A DNA stretch of 64,000 bases from Novosphingobium sp. SG707 (GCF_012275515.1 NZ_JAAZQL010000007.1:62001-126000), one strand, 5' to 3'. Positions 50,378 through 59,937 are shown, counted from the stretch's first letter. Translations and numbers: made by a program. Notes: a model not told the origin generated them from the letters alone.

Positions 50378-50818
50378 TCAGCCCTGTATCTCAGGTATCT
50401 GCATAACCGAGATGAACAGCCCCAACTGGCGGATGGCTTCGGAAAAACTATCGTAATTCATCGGCTTGGTGATATAGACGTTGCAACCCAGATCATAGCA
50501 CCGCTCGACCTCCTGCGCGTCATCCGTGGTGGTCAGAATGATCACCGGCACCGGGCTCAACAAAGGCGTTTCCCTGATCCGCTTCAAAATCTCCACGCCA
50601 TTCATATCGGACAGATTGAGGTCGAGCAGGATGAGCGCCGCCCCGCCCTGATCGCGCAAGGCCGAACCATCGCCCAGATATTCGAGCGCCGCGCCGCCAT
50701 TGTCGAAATGGGCGATGTTGTTGGCGATCCCTGCCCGCCGGATGCTCTTTTCGATCAACAGGGCATGGCCGAAATCATCCTCGATCATGATGATCGTTAC
50801 GGGCCGGGGATCGCTCAT
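50378..50818 (-). CDS. Stand-alone CheY-like response regulator
   Basis: A 146-residue receiver domain with no output domain. The acidic pocket is EDD at residues 13-15, the phosphoacceptor Asp66 lies in LLDLNLSDMNG, and the switch Thr and Lys are in ILTTT and YITKPM. The sequence style (ALEYLGDGS..., GVEILKRIRE) is like Rcp1 regulators that partner phytochrome-type histidine kinases. No kinase gene is adjacent. AAGGAA precedes ATG 50818. It is convergent with the sigma factor gene. Confidence 0.9.
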   Translation of the reverse strand: MSDPRPVTIIMIEDDFGHALLIEKSIRRAGIANNIAHFDNGGAALEYLGDGSALRDQGGAALILLDLNLSDMNGVEILKRIRETPLLSPVPVIILTTTDDAQEVERCYDLGCNVYITKPMNYDSFSEAIRQLGLFISVMQIPEIQG

Positions 50819-51267
50819 AAACTGTTCCTTGATGACGGAAACGGCCATGCACGGAATTGCTGCATGCCCACCGCTCGGATTGCATCGCGATCCAAAGGAG
50901 AAAATAATAAAACAACGCGAATTGATGCACCACCCGGCGCCCTTCGGTCCACCGGCGCTCAGCACCGATTCATCGTAATATTTCAGAAACAAACATTAGG
51001 TGTTTTTAATATTTATGCAGTTTTTATCTCTTGGAATCCAAAGAATGCGTACTTACCCATAACGCCCTGTTCTGCCTGATTTTCTGAGCAAAAATGCCGG
51101 ATATCTGCGCGCCGCTCCCAAACACCTGTTCAAGATGCCGCGCACTTCATCGCGCAAAAAGCACATGTCGGGAAAAGGCGCGGAACAATGCCCCCCGATT
51201 TCCTTTCCGCAGAGGGTGAGAATGGGGGGCGCCCAGCCTCCTGTCAGGTCGCACAAAACAGGAGGCA
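50819..51267. other. Intergenic region upstream of katE
   Basis: About 450 bases between divergent genes. It contains an AT-rich run (about 50975-51060) with no frame that looks coding, and an EcfG-like promoter at 51182-51207. I see nothing else of note. Confidence 0.5.
51182..51207 (+). promoter_or_regulatory. EcfG-like promoter before katE
   Basis: GGAAC (51182-51186), 16 bases, CTTTC (51203-51207), about 60 bases before ATG 51268. The spacer is one base shorter than in the other copies, which the EcfG class tolerates. Confidence 0.55.
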
Positions 51268-53379
51268 ATGTTGGCCAACGCAGATCCCTCGTTTGAAAGC
51301 ACCACCGGCGATGCGGGCGAAACCCATCAGCAGGTGCCGGTCAACGGCCCGCACGGAACCCGACACGAGGCGGCGCAAAACCATCTGACCACCAATCAGG
51401 GCCTGCGCATCAGCGACAATCAAAACAGCCTGAAGGCAGGCGCGCGCGGCCCCACGCTGCTTGAAGATTTCGTCCTGCGCGAAAAGATCTTTCATTTCGA
51501 CCATGAGCGCATCCCCGAAAGGATCGTCCATGCGCGCGGATCGGCGGCCCATGGCGTGTTCGAATGCACGCAGGCTATCCCCGAACTGACCAGCGCGGGC
51601 CTGTTTGCCGCCGTGGGCAAGCAAACGCCGGTATTTGTGCGATTTTCAACCGTCGCGGGCGGCGCGGGCAGCGTCGACACCCCGCGCGATGTGCGCGGCT
51701 TTGCGGTCAAATTCTACACCGAGGAAGGCAATTGGGATCTGGTGGGCAACAACATCCCGGTCTTCTTCATTCAGGACGCGATGAAGTTCCCCGACCTTGT
51801 CCATGCCGTGAAAATGGAGGCCGACAAGGGCTATCCCCAGGCCGCCAGCGCCCATGATACCTTCTGGGATTTCATCAGCCTGATGCCCGAAAGCATCCAT
51901 ATGGTGCTTTGGCAGATGAGCGACCGGACCATCCCGCGCTCTCCCCGTTTCATGGAAGGTTTCGGCATCCATACCTTCCGTTTCGTCAACGCCGAGGGCG
52001 CGTCCAAGCTGGTCAAGTTTCATTGGAAACCGGTGCTGGGTCTGCAATCGACGACATGGGACGAGGCGGTCAAGATCGCCGGGGCCGACCCGGACTATCA
52101 CCGCCGCGACCTGTATGAAGCTATCGACACCGGCGCCTTTCCGGCATGGGATCTGGGGATTCAGGTTTTTGAGGAAAGCTGGGCCCATGAACAGCCCTTC
52201 GATGTGCTGGACGCCACCAAGCTGATCCCGGAAGAACTGGTGCCGGTGCGGATCATCGGGCGCATGACGCTCAACCGCAATCCGGACAATTTCTTTGCCG
52301 AAACCGAACAATCGGCATTCTGCCCCGCCAACATCGTGCCCGGCATCGATTTCACCCCCGACCCCCTGCTGCAGGGGCGGCTGTTCTCTTATCTCGACAC
52401 CCAGAAATCGCGGCTGGGCACGGCCAATTTCCACCAATTGCCGATCAACGCGCCCAAATGCCCGATGCGCAATTTCCAACGCGACGGCATGATGCAGATG
52501 GACATTCCCAAGGGCCGCGCCAATTACGAGCCCAACAGCCTGAACGAAGCGGGCGAGCCCACCGGCCCGCGCGAATGCCCGGCCACCGGCTTTACGACCT
52601 TTGCGCGCGGCATGTTGCCCAACAATGGCGAACAGCATCTGCGGGTGCGCCCCGCCCTGTTTGCCGACCATTATTCGCAGGCCCGCCTGTTCTATCGCTC
52701 GCAAACCCCGGTCGAACAGGCCCATCTGGCCAATGCCTTTGTGTTCGAATTGTCCAAGGTGGGGCTGGAACATGTCCGCCACCGGATGCTGACCCTGCTG
52801 GGCGCGGTGGACGAGGATCTGGCGCGGCGCGTGGCGGGCGGGCTGGCGATGGAATTGCCGCCGCCCGCCGATGTGGCGGCCCCGATTGTCGAGATGGAGC
52901 CCTCACCCGCGCTTTCCATCCTGAACCATGGCCAGCCGCCGATGGAGGGACGCAAGATCGGCATCCTGTTTGCCGAAGGGTCTAGCCTGAAGGGCATCGA
53001 AGCAATGAAAGCCGCCATCGAGAGCAAGGGCGGCAAGGCCGTGCTGGTCGCGCAAAAGGTGGGCGGGATTCCGGTCGATGACGGCATGCTCAAGGCCGAT
53101 GGACAGTTGATGGGCAATCCGTCGGCGCTGTTCGATGCGGTCGCCTCGATTATCCATCCCGATGCGCTCGATCATCTGCGGTCGGACCATACGGTTCATG
53201 CCTGGTTTGCCGATGCCTATGCCCATTGCAAAACCATTGGCGCCTGTCCCGCCACGAACCGCCTGCTGGAGGAATGGGGCATCGCCCGCGATGACGGCAT
53301 CGCAAGTCTCGAAGAATTCCCCGAGCTTGCCCCGGCGCGCCACTGGGACCGTGAACCCAAGGTCAGCCTGCTGCCATAA
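51268..53379 (+). CDS. katE: Large-subunit (HPII-type) catalase
   Basis: A 703-residue monofunctional haem catalase that breaks down hydrogen peroxide. The catalytic His88 lies in RIVHARGSAAHG; the proximal haem tyrosine is in RLFSYLDTQKSRLG (about residue 377). The extra C-terminal domain (about 565-700: GRKIGILFAEGSSLKGIEAMKAAIESKGGKAVLVAQ) is the DJ-1/PfpI-like flavodoxin fold that marks large-subunit catalases. AGGAGG lies three bases before the ATG, so TTG 51271 is also possible. A GGAAC promoter precedes it, and a small gene follows after 12 bases. Confidence 0.97.
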   Translation: MLANADPSFESTTGDAGETHQQVPVNGPHGTRHEAAQNHLTTNQGLRISDNQNSLKAGARGPTLLEDFVLREKIFHFDHERIPERIVHARGSAAHGVFECTQAIPELTSAGLFAAVGKQTPVFVRFSTVAGGAGSVDTPRDVRGFAVKFYTEEGNWDLVGNNIPVFFIQDAMKFPDLVHAVKMEADKGYPQAASAHDTFWDFISLMPESIHMVLWQMSDRTIPRSPRFMEGFGIHTFRFVNAEGASKLVKFHWKPVLGLQSTTWDEAVKIAGADPDYHRRDLYEAIDTGAFPAWDLGIQVFEESWAHEQPFDVLDATKLIPEELVPVRIIGRMTLNRNPDNFFAETEQSAFCPANIVPGIDFTPDPLLQGRLFSYLDTQKSRLGTANFHQLPINAPKCPMRNFQRDGMMQMDIPKGRANYEPNSLNEAGEPTGPRECPATGFTTFARGMLPNNGEQHLRVRPALFADHYSQARLFYRSQTPVEQAHLANAFVFELSKVGLEHVRHRMLTLLGAVDEDLARRVAGGLAMELPPPADVAAPIVEMEPSPALSILNHGQPPMEGRKIGILFAEGSSLKGIEAMKAAIESKGGKAVLVAQKVGGIPVDDGMLKADGQLMGNPSALFDAVASIIHPDALDHLRSDHTVHAWFADAYAHCKTIGACPATNRLLEEWGIARDDGIASLEEFPELAPARHWDREPKVSLLP

Positions 53380-53391
53380 AGGAGACACGAT

Positions 53392-53697
53392 ATGCCGCGT
53401 GGAGACAAAAGCGCCTATACCGCCAAGCAGAAGCGTCAGGCCCGCCATATTGCCGAAGGCTATGAAGAGCGCGGCGTGCCCCATGACGAGGCCGAAGCGC
53501 GCGGCTGGGCCACGGTGAACAAGGAGACCGGCGGAGGCAATCTGTCGGGCTCCGGCCGGGGCAAGCCCGATACGCATGTTTCCTCCTCACGCGGGGGTCG
53601 GGCGCATAAATCGGGTTCGCCCGAACAGCGCAGCGCGGCGGCCCGCAAAGGCTGGGACACGCGCCGCGCGCGCGAACGCGCCGCCCGGCACGCATGA
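53392..53697 (+). CDS. Small basic stress protein (plasmid-stabilisation-like)
   Basis: A 101-residue protein with an N-terminal helical part (SAYTAKQKRQARHIAEGYEERGVPHDEAEARGWATVNKETGGG) and a basic Ser/Gly/Arg tail with RSAAARKGWDTRRARERAARHA. Relatives are often called plasmid stabilisation proteins without evidence. The tail could bind nucleic acid. AAAGGAG precedes the ATG by seven bases. It follows katE by 12 bases and shares its transcript. Confidence 0.78.
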   Translation: MPRGDKSAYTAKQKRQARHIAEGYEERGVPHDEAEARGWATVNKETGGGNLSGSGRGKPDTHVSSSRGGRAHKSGSPEQRSAAARKGWDTRRARERAARHA

Positions 53698-53950
53698 TTG
53701 GGCATGAGCGGCAAAGGTCATCGTTCCGCCTCGCAAATTTCCGCATTTGCGAAGGAACCTTTCACCGCCGCCGACCATTACATCCATGAACCATCTGAAG
53801 AAATTCAGATTATGTCCCCGCCGCTCCGGCCCGCGCCTCGTCATCCACCCGTGACGCCAAGGCAAGGCCAGAGCCATTTGGCACCGCCCCCCCGGGGATA
53901 CCGGCAACAGGTTCTTTCCATCCGGGGGGACAATAACCGGAGAAACGACG

Positions 53951-54301
53951 ATGAAAATCTTCCAATATGCGATCGCTGCGGCCTTTGTTGCCGCGATGCC
54001 CCATGGCGCGCTGGCCCAGACCGTCCCGCAGACTGCGCAACCGTCGCAGGAAACCGCGCCGGCCGAGGCGCCCGCCCCTCAGGCGGTCAAGCCATTGGTA
54101 GGCGATATTGTCTATGACAAGAACGCTGAACAGATCGGCACCGTGGCCAGCACCAACGGCCAGCAGGTCGTAGTGACCACCACCAAGGGCAAGGTCACGA
54201 TTCCGCTGGCCTCGCTGTTTGCGGGCACCAAGGGTCTGGCCATCAACATGACCAAGGAAGAAGTGGACGCCGCGATCCAGTCTGCCCATCCGGGCGCCTG
54301 A
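53951..54301 (+). CDS. Small periplasmic PRC-barrel-like protein
   Basis: A 116-residue protein with a signal peptide (cleavage near ALAQTV), a Pro/Ala/Gln/Glu linker and a small beta domain (VGDIVYDKNAEQIGTVASTNGQQVVVTTTKGKVTIPLASLF), which looks like half a PRC barrel. Function unknown. GGAG lies nine bases before the ATG. The gap to the trehalose operon is 160 bases. Confidence 0.7.
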   Translation: MKIFQYAIAAAFVAAMPHGALAQTVPQTAQPSQETAPAEAPAPQAVKPLVGDIVYDKNAEQIGTVASTNGQQVVVTTTKGKVTIPLASLFAGTKGLAINMTKEEVDAAIQSAHPGA

Positions 54302-54462
54302 CGGCGGCGGACCACAGGGATGGTCCACGGATAATGCTGGGCCTGCGGGCAGGACCGCCCCCGGATGAATGTCCTGCCCCTCCCTTTGCAACCGCCCCTT
54401 CCCTCCATCGCAAGGCGCCATCTGCGCGCCGCGCATCGGAGAAAGCCGCTCTGGAGACAGTG

Positions 54463-55218
54463 ATGCCGACAGCCCCGATTGCCGATCTGCTGGCTCCGCC
54501 CCCGCCTTTGCCCGGGGGTGCCAGCCTGTTTCTTGATTTCGACGGGACGCTGGTGGAAATTGCCGACAGGCCCGACGAAGTGGCTGTTCCGCGTGGACTG
54601 GCGGATCTGCTTTTCGCCATGGCGGCCCGCCTTCACGGTCGCCTCGCTCTGGTCAGCGGGCGCTCCATTGCCCAGATCGACACGCTGTTCGGCCGCTCGA
54701 TGCATGGGCTGGCCATCTCGGGCAGCCATGGTTGTGAATACCGCTGGGAGGACCAGCTGGTCCATCCCCCCCGCCCGGTCGAGGAACTGGAACATGCCGC
54801 GCGCAAGTTCGACGATTTCGCCTTTGGCCATCCTGGCACGCTGGTCGAGATCAAGACTTATGGCGTCGCGCTTCACTATCGCGGCGATCCCACCTGCGCG
54901 CCCTATGCACAGCGACTGGCCGAGCATCTGGCCACGGAAAGCGGACTTGTGGTGGAAAATGGCAAGATGGTGGTCGAGCTGCGCTTTGGCGGCGGCGACA
55001 AGGGCACGGCGGTGCGCAACCTGATGGGATGCGCGCCGATGGTGGGGGGAACGCCGGTCTATCTGGGCGATGACCTGACCGATGAATCCGCCTTTTCAGC
55101 AGTCAACGCGCTTGGCGGCCTTTCGGTTCTGGTCGGCCCGGCGCGGGCGACCAACGCGCAATTCAACCTGGCCGGTCCGGCCGCCGTGCTGGCCTGGCTG
55201 GCAAGGCCGGCCGCATGA
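54463..55218 (+). CDS. otsB: Trehalose-6-phosphate phosphatase
   Basis: A 251-residue HAD-superfamily phosphatase. The nucleophile motif is FLDFDGTLV (Asp25, Asp27), the second motif is in LALVSGRS and the last acidic motif is YLGDDLTDESAF. It converts trehalose 6-phosphate to trehalose, the osmotic and desiccation protectant. GGAG precedes the ATG. It is the first gene of a tightly coupled operon; it overlaps the GH15 gene by four bases (ATGA). Confidence 0.94.
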   Translation: MPTAPIADLLAPPPPLPGGASLFLDFDGTLVEIADRPDEVAVPRGLADLLFAMAARLHGRLALVSGRSIAQIDTLFGRSMHGLAISGSHGCEYRWEDQLVHPPRPVEELEHAARKFDDFAFGHPGTLVEIKTYGVALHYRGDPTCAPYAQRLAEHLATESGLVVENGKMVVELRFGGGDKGTAVRNLMGCAPMVGGTPVYLGDDLTDESAFSAVNALGGLSVLVGPARATNAQFNLAGPAAVLAWLARPAA

Positions 55219-57011
55219 GTGCGACGCTTGACCTCTGGCCCATCGGTAATTGCCAGATCTCGGCGCTGATCGATCGCGACGGCACTTTCCTGTGGGGGTG
55301 CCTGCCCCGCGTCGATGGCCCTCCCGCCTTCAGCGCCCTGCTCGACGATGGCGTCAGCCATGCGGCGGATGGGCATGGCTTCTGGGCCATTGATCTGGAT
55401 GGCCGCACCAAGACCACGCAGCGCTATCTGCGCAACACGCCCGTGCTGGAAACCCGCTATGAGGATGAAGCGGGCAATGCCATCGTGGTGACCGATTTCT
55501 GCCCCCGCTTTCATCGGCATGGGCGGATTTACCGGCCGGTGGCCTATGCCCGGATTGTGCGCCCCGTGGCGGGCAGCCCGCGCATTCGCATACGCCTGCG
55601 TCCGACGCGCGACTGGGCCCGGCGAGAGGTGGAGCGCACACGCGGCTCGAACCACATCCGCTATATGCTGGGCCATATGACGCTGCGCCTTTCCACCTCG
55701 GCGCCGATCGGGTGGATCGAGGACGAGCAGGTGTTCCGGCTCGAACGTCCGCTGCATTTCTTCCTTGGCCCCGATGAAGGTTTTGAGGGCAATATCGCCA
55801 CCACAGTCGAGGAAATGCTCGATCTGACCGTCCGCGAATGGCGGCATTGGGTGCGCGGTCTGGCCATCCCACTCGAGTGGCAGGATGCGGTGATCCGCTC
55901 GGCCATCACGCTCAAACTGTGCCAGCATGAGGAAACGGGCGCGATTGTGGCCGCGCTCACCACCTCGATCCCCGAACATGCCGGGTCGGGGCGCAATTGG
56001 GACTATCGCTTCTGCTGGATCCGCGACGCCTATTACACCACACAGGCGCTCAACCGGCTGGGCGCGCTCGATGTGCTGGAATCCTACCTCGAATATCTGC
56101 GCAACATCGTCGACAATGCCCGATCAGGCCATATCCAGCCGCTCTATGGCGTGGGCGGCGAGGCGCGGCTGGAGGAAAGGATCGAGGTCGGGCTGGCGGG
56201 CTATCGCGGCATGGGGCCGGTGCGCGTGGGCAATCAGGCCTATGCCCAGATGCAGCATGATGCCTATGGCCAGATCGTCCTGTCCAACGTTCAGGCATTC
56301 TTCGACCAGAGGCTGTATCGCATGGCGGGCGAGGAAGATTTTCGCGCGCTTGAACGGGTGGGCGAAAGGGCGTGGCTTTCCTACGATCAGGCCGATTCCG
56401 GCCTTTGGGAATTGCGCGGCCGGTTTCATGTCCACACCTATTCGGCGGCCATGTGCTGGGCGGCCTGCGACCGCTTGGCCAAGGCGGCGCATCATCTGGG
56501 CCTGCATGACCGCCAGACCTTATGGCAGGAGCGAGCGGATCGCATGGGCCGGGTTATCGTCGATGCGGCATGGCGCCCGGATACCCAAAGAATGTCGGCC
56601 ACCTTCGACGCCGATCTGCTCGACGCCAGCCTGATTCAGTTGCTCGACCTGCGCTTTCTCGCGCCCGACGATCCGCGCTTTCTGGGCACGCTGCGCGCGG
56701 TCGAACACGGGCTGCGCCGGGGATCGCACATGCTGCGCTATGCCGATGAGGACGATTTCGGCCTGCCGCACAGCGCTTTCAACATCTGCACCTTCTGGCT
56801 GATCGAGGCGCTTCACGCCACTGGTCGCCATAGCGATGCGCGAAACCTTTTCGAGGAAATGCTGGCCCGCCGGACCCCGGCGGGTCTGCTGTCGGAAGAC
56901 ACCAATCCACACACGGGGGAACTATGGGGCAATTATCCGCAAACCTACTCACTCGTCGGCCTGATCAACTGCGCGACGCTGCTCAGCAAACCATGGAGCG
57001 CGGTCAGGTGA
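55215..57011 (+). CDS. GH15-family glucoamylase/trehalase-like hydrolase
   Basis: A 598-residue protein of glycoside hydrolase family 15. The N-terminal beta domain (about 1-220) starts LDLWPIGNCQISALIDRDGTFLWGCLPRVDGPPAF; the (alpha/alpha)6 barrel follows with GSGRNWDYRFCWIRDAYYTTQAL, GVGGEARLEE and the segment LSEDTNPHTGELWGNYPQTYSLVGLI near the end. Family members hydrolyse starch-like glucans or, in some bacteria, trehalose. Its position between otsB and otsA makes trehalose or a related sugar the likely substrate. It overlaps both neighbours. Confidence 0.92.
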   Translation: MSATLDLWPIGNCQISALIDRDGTFLWGCLPRVDGPPAFSALLDDGVSHAADGHGFWAIDLDGRTKTTQRYLRNTPVLETRYEDEAGNAIVVTDFCPRFHRHGRIYRPVAYARIVRPVAGSPRIRIRLRPTRDWARREVERTRGSNHIRYMLGHMTLRLSTSAPIGWIEDEQVFRLERPLHFFLGPDEGFEGNIATTVEEMLDLTVREWRHWVRGLAIPLEWQDAVIRSAITLKLCQHEETGAIVAALTTSIPEHAGSGRNWDYRFCWIRDAYYTTQALNRLGALDVLESYLEYLRNIVDNARSGHIQPLYGVGGEARLEERIEVGLAGYRGMGPVRVGNQAYAQMQHDAYGQIVLSNVQAFFDQRLYRMAGEEDFRALERVGERAWLSYDQADSGLWELRGRFHVHTYSAAMCWAACDRLAKAAHHLGLHDRQTLWQERADRMGRVIVDAAWRPDTQRMSATFDADLLDASLIQLLDLRFLAPDDPRFLGTLRAVEHGLRRGSHMLRYADEDDFGLPHSAFNICTFWLIEALHATGRHSDARNLFEEMLARRTPAGLLSEDTNPHTGELWGNYPQTYSLVGLINCATLLSKPWSAVR

Positions 57012-58420
57012 ACCGCCTGATCGTCATCTCAAACCGAGTGTCGCCGCCAACCGGCGATGGCCCCGGCAATCAGGGCGGCCTGGCCGTCGCGCTGTCGGCG
57101 GCGCTGCGGGAAAGCAGCGGTATCTGGTTCGGCTGGTCGGGCGAGGAAACCGAGGCCTTTACCGGCCACATCAATTTCCAGCGCAGCTATGGCGTGACCA
57201 CCGCCACCGTCGATCTGGAGGCGCAGGACGTTGAGGAATATTACAACGGCTATGCCAACTGCACCCTTTGGCCGCTGTTTCACAACCGGCTCGATCTGGC
57301 CGAATTCGAGCGCGGCTTTGCGGGGGGCTATGAAAGGGTCAATGACCGTCTGGCCGAAACCGTGGCGCCGCTGATCGAGGACAGCGATCTGATCTGGGTG
57401 CATGATTATCACCTCATGCTGCTGGGGCGAAACCTGCGGACGCGGGGCGTGAAAAACCGCATCGGCTTTTTCCTGCATATCCCCTGGCCCCCCGCGCGGC
57501 TGCTGGAATCGCTGCCCGGGCATGGCGAATTGTTCGATGCGATGCTGGATTACGACGTCATCGGTTTCCAATCGGAACATTGGCGCGAATCCTTCGTCAG
57601 ATATGTTCAGACCCATACCGACGCCACGATCGACCAGGACGGCACCATCACCCTTGGCGAGCGTCGCTCTCGGATTGTGGTATGCCCGATCGGCATTGAT
57701 TTTGCCGAATTTCACGAGGCCGCCAATGGTCAGACCGCGCGCGAATTCTGCGAACGCATGGGGCGCAGCGCGAATGGGCGCACGATGATCGTGGGCGTCG
57801 ACCGGCTCGATTATTCCAAGGGCCTGCCCGAACGCTTTCTGGGCTATGAGCGCCTGCTCGCCTCGCGCCCGGATCTGCATGGACAGCTCTTCCTGCTCCA
57901 GATCGCCCCGCCCTCGCGCGAACAGGTGCGCACATATCAGCAGATACGCGCCACGCTCGACAGCCTCTCGGGGCGTATCAACGGCGAATTCGCCGATGCC
58001 GAATGGGTGCCGCTGCGCTATATCAACAAAGGCTATCCGCGCGATGCGCTGGCGGGCATTTACCGGGCCTCGCGCATCGGTTTGGTGACGCCCCTGTGCG
58101 ACGGAATGAATCTGGTGGCCAAGGAATATGTGGCGGCGCAGGATCCGGAAGATCCCGGCGTCCTCATCCTGTCGCAATTCGCGGGGGCTGCGCGCCAATT
58201 GACCGATGCGCTGATCGTCAATCCCCACAGTCCCGACGAATTGGCCGAGGCCATCGACCGGGCGCTGCAAATGGATCTGCAGGAGCGCAAGGACCGCTGG
58301 CATTCGATGATGGACAGCATCCGCCACGAGGACGTCCGCTGGTGGCAGGAATGTTTTACCAAAGCGCTGGCGGGCGGCGACCATCATGCCCAGCCGGAGG
58401 ACGATCCGCAGCTGTCCTAG
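56993..58420 (+). CDS. otsA: Alpha,alpha-trehalose-phosphate synthase
   Basis: A 475-residue GT20 enzyme joining UDP-glucose and glucose 6-phosphate. Motifs include LIVISNRVSPP and GGLAVALSAAL at the N-terminus, VHDYHLMLLGRNLR, FFLHIPWPP and the nucleotide-sugar site VGVDRLDYSKGLPERFLGYE. The start at 56993 overlaps the GH15 gene by 19 bases; GTG 57008, nine bases after GGAG, is the alternative. Last gene of the trehalose operon; the esterase gene starts 34 bases later and may be read through. Confidence 0.95.
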   Translation: MERGQVNRLIVISNRVSPPTGDGPGNQGGLAVALSAALRESSGIWFGWSGEETEAFTGHINFQRSYGVTTATVDLEAQDVEEYYNGYANCTLWPLFHNRLDLAEFERGFAGGYERVNDRLAETVAPLIEDSDLIWVHDYHLMLLGRNLRTRGVKNRIGFFLHIPWPPARLLESLPGHGELFDAMLDYDVIGFQSEHWRESFVRYVQTHTDATIDQDGTITLGERRSRIVVCPIGIDFAEFHEAANGQTAREFCERMGRSANGRTMIVGVDRLDYSKGLPERFLGYERLLASRPDLHGQLFLLQIAPPSREQVRTYQQIRATLDSLSGRINGEFADAEWVPLRYINKGYPRDALAGIYRASRIGLVTPLCDGMNLVAKEYVAAQDPEDPGVLILSQFAGAARQLTDALIVNPHSPDELAEAIDRALQMDLQERKDRWHSMMDSIRHEDVRWWQECFTKALAGGDHHAQPEDDPQLS

Positions 58421-58454
58421 TGGACACACATTCGCCCGGCGCTGCGCAAAGATC

Positions 58455-59507
58455 ATGACGAATTTCCTCAAGACCCTTGCCAAGGCCTCGCGTCTGGCGC
58501 GCAAGGCCCGCCCGCTGGCCGCCGCCGCAAAGGTCCAGCAAGCGCTTTTAAGCCTCGCGCCAGCCAGCCTCGCGCCAGCCAGGGCCAAAAAACCTGCGCC
58601 GCGTACCCGATCGAATTTGCCCCGCCCCGCCCCGGGTAGTTTCATCAGCGGCGAGTTTCAAAACCGGCATGGCGCGCTCGCCTATCGGCTTTACACGCCG
58701 GTGGGCTCGCCGCGCCGCCGCATGCCGCTGGTGGTGATGCTGCACGGATGCGGCCAGACTGCCGCCGACTTCGCATTGGGTACCCATATGAACCGTCTGG
58801 CCGATCAACTGGGTTTCCTCGTGCTCTATCCGCAACAGAACCAGGGCGCGAACCTTGCGCGATGCTGGAACTGGCACGATCCGCAGCATCAGTTGCGCGG
58901 ACGCGGAGAGCCGGCGCTGATCGCGGGATTGACCCGCCATGCCGTCGCGCTGGCCCGCGCCAACCCGTCGCGCGTCTATGTCGCGGGGCTTTCGGCGGGG
59001 GCCGGGGCGGCGGCCATCATGGGCTCGGCCTATCCGGATATTTTCGTGGCGGTGGGCATTCATTCGGGCGTGGCGCTGGGTCAGGCCCATTCGCTGGGCT
59101 CGGCCATGTCGGCCATGCGCGGTCAGGCCACACCAAGACCGGCGGCCAAAATGCGCCGCCCCTTGCCCATGATCGTTTTTCAGGGCGACCGCGACCGCGT
59201 GGTCCATCCTTCGAATGCGGCTGAATTCCTTGCCAATCTGGAAAATTCGCGCCCCGGTCCGCTCGTCTCCCAAAGCTTTTCCGGCCAATCGGCCAAAGGG
59301 CGCGATTTCACCCGCAAGGTTTACAAATCCGCCGCCGGAGATGTCCTGCTCGAAGTCTGGACCATTCACGGCAGCGGCCATGGATGGTCGGGCGGCCATG
59401 CGGCGGGTTCCTATACGGACCCCGCCGGGCCGGATGCGTCGCGCGAAATGCTCCGCTTCTTTCTGGCGCGAAAACGCAAGATCACGCCATCGGGCGCCAC
59501 CCGCTGA
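58455..59507 (+). CDS. PHB-depolymerase-family esterase
   Basis: A 350-residue alpha/beta hydrolase of the esterase-PHB group. A basic N-terminal region (about 1-60) carries two copies of LAPAS. The oxyanion motif HGCGQTAADFA, the nucleophile elbow GLSAGAGAA, the aspartate in FQGDRDRVVHP and the histidine in HGSGHGWSGG are visible. It may act on short polyhydroxyalkanoates or aryl esters. There is no clear signal peptide, though the basic start may be one read differently. It lies downstream of otsA. Confidence 0.87.
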   Translation: MTNFLKTLAKASRLARKARPLAAAAKVQQALLSLAPASLAPARAKKPAPRTRSNLPRPAPGSFISGEFQNRHGALAYRLYTPVGSPRRRMPLVVMLHGCGQTAADFALGTHMNRLADQLGFLVLYPQQNQGANLARCWNWHDPQHQLRGRGEPALIAGLTRHAVALARANPSRVYVAGLSAGAGAAAIMGSAYPDIFVAVGIHSGVALGQAHSLGSAMSAMRGQATPRPAAKMRRPLPMIVFQGDRDRVVHPSNAAEFLANLENSRPGPLVSQSFSGQSAKGRDFTRKVYKSAAGDVLLEVWTIHGSGHGWSGGHAAGSYTDPAGPDASREMLRFFLARKRKITPSGATR

Positions 59508-59937
59508 TCTGCCCCTGCGTCGCATCAACGCGCAGCAGATCACCGCTGCGGATGATCTCGAGCGGATCGCGGTCGAAATCGGTGAGCGTGGGAACCCGCA
59601 GCACAACCGCGCCCAGCGCCGCCTTGGTGGTCATCACATTGAACAGCAGCGCCAGCGGCGCGGTTCCGGCAAGGCGCGTCATGTGGAATATGCTGGACCA
59701 GCCCGAGGAACCCTTGGCGCCGGGAAACACCAGCACCTTGCCCGCGAAGCTGACGCCGTTCAATTCGTGCCTGCTCTCGATGATCTTGCCGGTCATCGGG
59801 CTGACCCCGCCCCAGCCCGAGATCGTGTCGCGCGTCACCAGCGCCTCGCCCTCGACGCAGCCGGGCACGACGCAGCGGCCGCGGATGATGTAATCGGGGG
59901 TCTGGCCCCTCGCCTGCGCCATGGCCGCCCCGCTCAT
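59482..59937 (-). CDS. Aconitase X small (swivel) subunit, DUF126
   Basis: A 151-residue swivelling domain. The family patterns IIRGRCVVPGCVEGEALVT, GWGGVSPMTGKII and FPGAKGSSGWSSIFHM, with the conserved serines that bind substrate, are present. The small subunit completes the active site of the two-chain aconitase X. The ATG at 59937 overlaps the stop of the large-subunit gene (ATGA), so both chains are made from one message. It is convergent with the esterase gene, overlapping it by about 26 bases. Confidence 0.88.
   Translation of the reverse strand: MSGAAMAQARGQTPDYIIRGRCVVPGCVEGEALVTRDTISGWGGVSPMTGKIIESRHELNGVSFAGKVLVFPGAKGSSGWSSIFHMTRLAGTAPLALLFNVMTTKAALGAVVLRVPTLTDFDRDPLEIIRSGDLLRVDATQGQISGWRPMA

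Noticed and set aside
53755..53780. GGAAC before the small periplasmic gene at 53951
   Set aside because: The base run 17 bases later (CATTA) does not match the stress-promoter minus-10, and it lies almost 200 bases from the gene.
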